The translations under genes and the position numbers were made by a program. A stretch of DNA of 64,000 bases from Pseudarthrobacter sp. NS4. GTDB lineage: Bacteria; Actinomycetota; Actinomycetes; Actinomycetales; Micrococcaceae. Where the stretch lies: the NCBI RefSeq assembly GCF_024758005.1, contig NZ_CP103288.1, positions 2,108,001-2,172,000 on the forward strand, given 5' to 3'. The stretch's first letter is position 1; each line of letters starts with the position of its first letter. Shown piece after piece: positions 60,865 to 64,000 of this stretch. The notes under the pieces were generated by a model. It saw only the letters and a list, made by a program, of their open reading frames with translations. It searched no databases and had not been told where the DNA came from.

Positions 60865-61979
60865 TTAACCGGCCGGACAGCCCGCAGGATGCGGTGGAGG
60901 CTGAGCAGGATCGATTCCGACACCGGGACCGTTCCCTGCTCGGTTTCCCTGGCGGCGGTGGCAGCCATGCAGGCTTCCACCGCCGCACGGGCCGCTTCGA
61001 AACGCTCCCGCTGCTCCGGTTCGTCGGTATCGCTGTAAGAATGCAGCAGCTCCCCGGTGGCCGTGATGGCATCGCCCAGGGGACCGCTGTCCTGCATGGG
61101 CACGGCGTAAGGAACCTCGCTGCCCCAGATCACATCAGACAGTACATCCGTCATGTCCTGGATGTGGAAGGTCACCCGTTCCAGCTCGCGCAGGTTGCGG
61201 TAGTCCAGGTCGATGTCACGTGGGTGCAGCTTCCGGCGGGGGTTCGCCCGGCGGCTTGCGTCCGCCTCGTTGACCAGGTGCCGAACGGACCGGGCCGCCG
61301 AAGCAAGTTCGTCGGAACGCAGTGACCACTCCTCGTGCTCCGGGGGCCACTCCTCCTTGAGCGCCGTCCCCATGTCTGTCAGCTGCCTGCCCAGCGCGCG
61401 GCGCAGGTCATCCAGGCTGGCTGCGGCTGCGTTGAGGTGCAGCGGCGGAAATATCAGGAAGTTGACCGTGATACCCACGGCCACGCCCGCCCCCATCTGC
61501 ACCAGGTACCCGAACGAGAAATCGTCCGCGTTGCTGCCACCTACCAGCAGAACCAGCAGGGCCGCCGTCGGAATCCAATCACTGCCTGAGCCGATGTGTG
61601 GAAGCCCGCCCAGCAGGACCCCGATGCCCATGAAGATCGCCACGGTGAGCGGGGTGGGATCCGTTATGTTGACCAGCGCAACGGCGAGCCCAATGCCCAG
61701 TGCCAGCCCGGTAAGCGCCTGCAGTCCCTGGCGCACGGATCCGGCGACGTTGTGGTACATCGCCACCAGGGCGCCCAAAGGGGCGTAGTAGGGGTAGTCC
61801 GCCGCCACCCCGGGCATGAGCGGTGCGATCAGGAAAGCCAGGCCGGCCGCCAGGGCCGCCTTCGCGGCGAGCTGGAGGCGCCGGGCCGCGAATGCCGCTG
61901 ACAGTCCTGTGACTGTCTGTTTGAGAAACCGGGTCCCCCTGGCCCACCGGACGTCCGGACGTGCTTGAGAATTGCCCAT
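60861..61979 (-). CDS. FUSC / aromatic acid exporter-like membrane protein
   Basis: 372 residues. Six spans in the first 180 residues (AAKAALAAGLAFLIAPLMPG, YYAPLGALVAMYHNVAGSVR, LTGLALGIGLAVALVNITDP, LTVAIFMGIGVLLGGLPHIG) then a cytoplasmic helical domain (LDDLRRALGRQLTDMGTALK). The family includes the p-hydroxybenzoate exporter AaeB and uncharacterised proteins. No partner membrane-fusion gene in Gram-positive context. Stop overlaps the MaoC stop. Confidence 0.88.
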   Translation of the reverse strand: MGNSQARPDVRWARGTRFLKQTVTGLSAAFAARRLQLAAKAALAAGLAFLIAPLMPGVAADYPYYAPLGALVAMYHNVAGSVRQGLQALTGLALGIGLAVALVNITDPTPLTVAIFMGIGVLLGGLPHIGSGSDWIPTAALLVLLVGGSNADDFSFGYLVQMGAGVAVGITVNFLIFPPLHLNAAAASLDDLRRALGRQLTDMGTALKEEWPPEHEEWSLRSDELASAARSVRHLVNEADASRRANPRRKLHPRDIDLDYRNLRELERVTFHIQDMTDVLSDVIWGSEVPYAVPMQDSGPLGDAITATGELLHSYSDTDEPEQRERFEAARAAVEACMAATAARETEQGTVPVSESILLSLHRILRAVRPVN

Positions 61980-62057
61980 CCGCCCAACCTTAGGTGGCCG
62001 ATCCTTTCAGGACAACACTGCTGGTCAGGAGGTCATAGACCCCGGGGAAAGGGGGAA

Positions 62058-63168
62058 CTACGCTGATTCTGCGGCCGAGCGGCGCACCTCGGCAGCCAGC
62101 CGGTGGGCCTTTCCGGGGGTCCGTCCTTCCTCCTGCCGCCGCGGGATGTAGCCAAAGCCCAGTGCGTAGGCGGGATCGGCGAAGCCCAACGCGGCGTTGG
62201 CCCCTTCATGGCCGAAGGCGCGATGGCTTCCGAAGTTGCGCGAGGGGTGCGGCTTCATGAAGACGACGGCGAAAGCGTTGTCCAGCCCGGAGGAACGGTC
62301 CAGTCCCCACACTTGCTCCCGTGACATGATTTCGATCGTTTGGGGGGTGAGGAAAGGGCTTCCACCTTCCACGCCGGTAGTTGCGGCGGCATACAGCCGG
62401 GCCAGTCCCTCAGCGGACCCCACGCCTCCGGCTGCTGACATTCCTGCGGAGCGGACGGCCGGGATGTTGGGAAGCTCCATGATGCCGCTGACGGGTGCAT
62501 TGCTGTTCAGGCCCTCCAGGCTGAGCGGATCCCCCATGGCTGGTCCGGGGCGTCCTGGTAGAGGACGTCCCGATAGCGGGGTTCCAGCTCTTCGGGCAGG
62601 CCGAGGAAGAAGTCGACGCCCTCCGGCTTTCGGATCCGCCGCTCATAGACGCTTTGGAGTGATTCCCCAGCCGTCCGGCGGCAGAGTTCTTCCATGATGA
62701 TGCCGATGGTAAGGGCGTGGTAGCCGAACTGCCGGCCCGGGTGCCAGATGGGGCGGGCGGCCGCGAGTCGGGCGGCGGCGGCCGGCGTGGTGAACTCTCA
62801 TCCAGGCCGAAACCACCCTCCAGCCCCACGAGTCCGGCCTGGTGGGAGAGTGCTTCTCGGACCAGGAGCCGGTCCTTGCCATGCTCGGCGAACTCAGGCC
62901 AGTAATGCGCCACCTTCCCGTCGAGATCCAGCAGGCCGTCCTGGACCAGCAGGGCGATCACCATGGCCGCCACGCCTTTGGAACAGGAGTACGCACCCGT
63001 AACGGTGTCCGGGGTCATGCCAGGACCGCCGGTGAGGCCTACCACCCGCTCTCCGCGGTGATAAGCGGCAAGCTGGGCGCTGTAGCCCGCATCTTCCGCC
63101 AGGAAGGATTCGAACAGTTCCAGCACGTTTTCGTATCCGGGCGCTACGTAGCCTTGAGAAGTCTGCAC
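62058..63168 (-). pseudogene. Beta-lactamase-fold serine hydrolase with two frameshifts
   Basis: Three reading pieces assemble into one protein. Piece 1 (from 63168): YSCSKGVAAMVIALLVQDGL with the SxxK motif, to GGFGLDE. Piece 2 in another frame: FTTPAAAARLAAARPIWHPG, RQFGYHALTIGIIMEELCRR, ... DAPDQPWG. Piece 3: DPLSLEGLNSNAPVSG ... GHEGANAALGFADP. The breaks are near 62795 and 62538; the second fits loss of one G from a run of six. The Tyr motif is YHALT. Either a dead gene or two sequencing errors. Likely an esterase (EstB/LpqK type) rather than a lactamase. Confidence 0.88.
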
Positions 63169-63198
63169 TTTGCCAGTTTACCGAGAAAGCGTTTCCCC

Positions 63199-64000
63199 CT
63201 ACCTTTGCGGGCCGTGTCCGGCTGCCACCTCTTCGCCTTGCCTGACCGGTCCCGGAGGGGTTCCGTCCCCGAACGGCCTGCCGCCGAGTGATTCCCGGGC
63301 ATGGTCCTCGAGCCAACCGCCCAGGTCGGGGCCGGCAGGGACGATGCCGGTGGGGTTGATGTCCTCGTGGACAATGTAATAGTGCTGCTTGATCTGTACG
63401 AAGTCGGTGGTGTCGCCAAAACCCGGTGTCTGGAAAAGATCCCGTGCGTAACCCCACAAAGCGGGCATCTCACTCAGTTTCTGCCGGTTGCACTTGAAGT
63501 GGCCGTGGTAGACGGCATCGAACCTGGCCAGGGTAGTGAAAAGTCGGACGTCGGCCTCGGTGATGGTGTCGCCCACCAGATAGCGCTGGCGGGACAGCCG
63601 CTCTTCCAGCCAGTCCAGGGCTGCCCAGAGTCGCCCGTAAGCGGAATCGTAGGCCTCCTGTGAACCGGCGAAGCCGCAGCGGTACACACCGTTGTTGACC
63701 TCCGCGAAAACCCTCTTATTCACCTGATCGATCTCTTCGCGAAGGTGCTCCGGGTAGAGCTGTGGCGCGCCGGGCCGGTGGAGTTCCGTCCATTCTGTGG
63801 AAAAGTCGAGGGTGATCTGCGGGAAATTGTTGGTCACCACGGCGCCGCTGGACACCTCGACGATCGCCGGGACGGTGATACCTCGGGGATAGCCGGGGAA
63901 GCGCTTGAAATACGCTTCCTGCAGTCGTTCAATGCCGAGGACGGGGTCCACACCGCCGGGATCAAGGTCGAAGGTCCACGAGCGTGAGTCATGGGTGGGG
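63199..64000 (-). CDS. Glutathionyl-hydroquinone reductase family (omega GST-like), N-terminus off the edge
   Basis: The frame is open to the right edge: THDSRSWTFDLDPGGVDPVL, GIERLQEAYFKRFPGYPRGI, TVPAIVEVSSGAVVTNNFPQ (VPAIVD-like cis-Pro site), YRCGFAGSQEAYDSAYGRLW and VGDTITEADVRLFTTLARFD. These are hallmarks of the YqjG/ECM4 group. The catalytic Cys (CPWA) would lie beyond the edge. In Actinobacteria such enzymes probably use mycothiol rather than glutathione. Reduces thiol-conjugated hydroquinones. Stop at 63199. Confidence 0.92.
   Translation of the reverse strand, partial: PTHDSRSWTFDLDPGGVDPVLGIERLQEAYFKRFPGYPRGITVPAIVEVSSGAVVTNNFPQITLDFSTEWTELHRPGAPQLYPEHLREEIDQVNKRVFAEVNNGVYRCGFAGSQEAYDSAYGRLWAALDWLEERLSRQRYLVGDTITEADVRLFTTLARFDAVYHGHFKCNRQKLSEMPALWGYARDLFQTPGFGDTTDFVQIKQHYYIVHEDINPTGIVPAGPDLGGWLEDHARESLGGRPFGDGTPPGPVRQGEEVAAGHGPQR

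Overview
The window looks like chromosomal DNA of a high-GC actinobacterium of the Arthrobacter/Pseudarthrobacter type (Micrococcaceae). Supporting this are the GC-rich third codon positions, GTG/TTG starts, a type B ribosomal protein L31, the actinobacterial glgC/glgA pair, SURF1, DUF3099, and a fadE / fadA2 / fabG4 / htdX fatty-acid module arranged as in mycobacteria. The assignment is inference from gene content; no 16S gene or tRNA gene is present.

There are two halves. Bases 1 to about 31,400 are accessory DNA: an ISL3 transposase remnant, many small or unrecognised genes, isolated enzyme genes on both strands (three SAM methyltransferases, an APH-like kinase, two alpha/beta hydrolases, a prolyl iminopeptidase, a beta-lactamase-fold hydrolase, an S66/MccF-like peptidase and a truncated second copy, an ABM monooxygenase, a broken GNAT), an IS256 element nested inside an IS110 element, a copper-type operator in front of a His-tailed membrane protein, and a serine recombinase gene close to the right border. 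Spacers are long and carry several dispersed repeats: three IS21-like terminal motifs, four TGTCTC/GAGACA dyads, and a 0.25 kb direct duplication carrying a 50-residue membrane protein gene at 2.4 kb and 29.4 kb.

Bases 31,500 to 64,000 are densely packed chromosomal genes: ABC-F ATPase, YbaK, SURF1 and two small conserved genes, two SDR genes, serB, an ABC ATPase / TauE / TrmH run, rpmE2, a lipoate-ligase-like gene, pepN, a YeiH-type transporter, the ATP-grasp / alpha-E / transglutaminase operon, a flavin-nucleotide-binding protein, a zinc-ribbon SDR, divergent glgC and glgA, the TetR-controlled fatty-acid module, a FUSC-family membrane protein, a frameshifted serine hydrolase, and a glutathionyl-hydroquinone reductase cut by the right edge.

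How genes work together. glgC and glgA make and use ADP-glucose. fadE, fadA2, fabG4 and htdX supply dehydrogenase, thiolase, ketoreductase and hydratase activities around one TetR operator. The LysR gene probably controls the divergent EamA transporter and its coupled hydrolase. The accessory genes look like unrelated detoxification or resistance units gathered by mobile elements. Several single-base frameshifts could be real decay or assembly errors, and this cannot be settled from the sequence alone.
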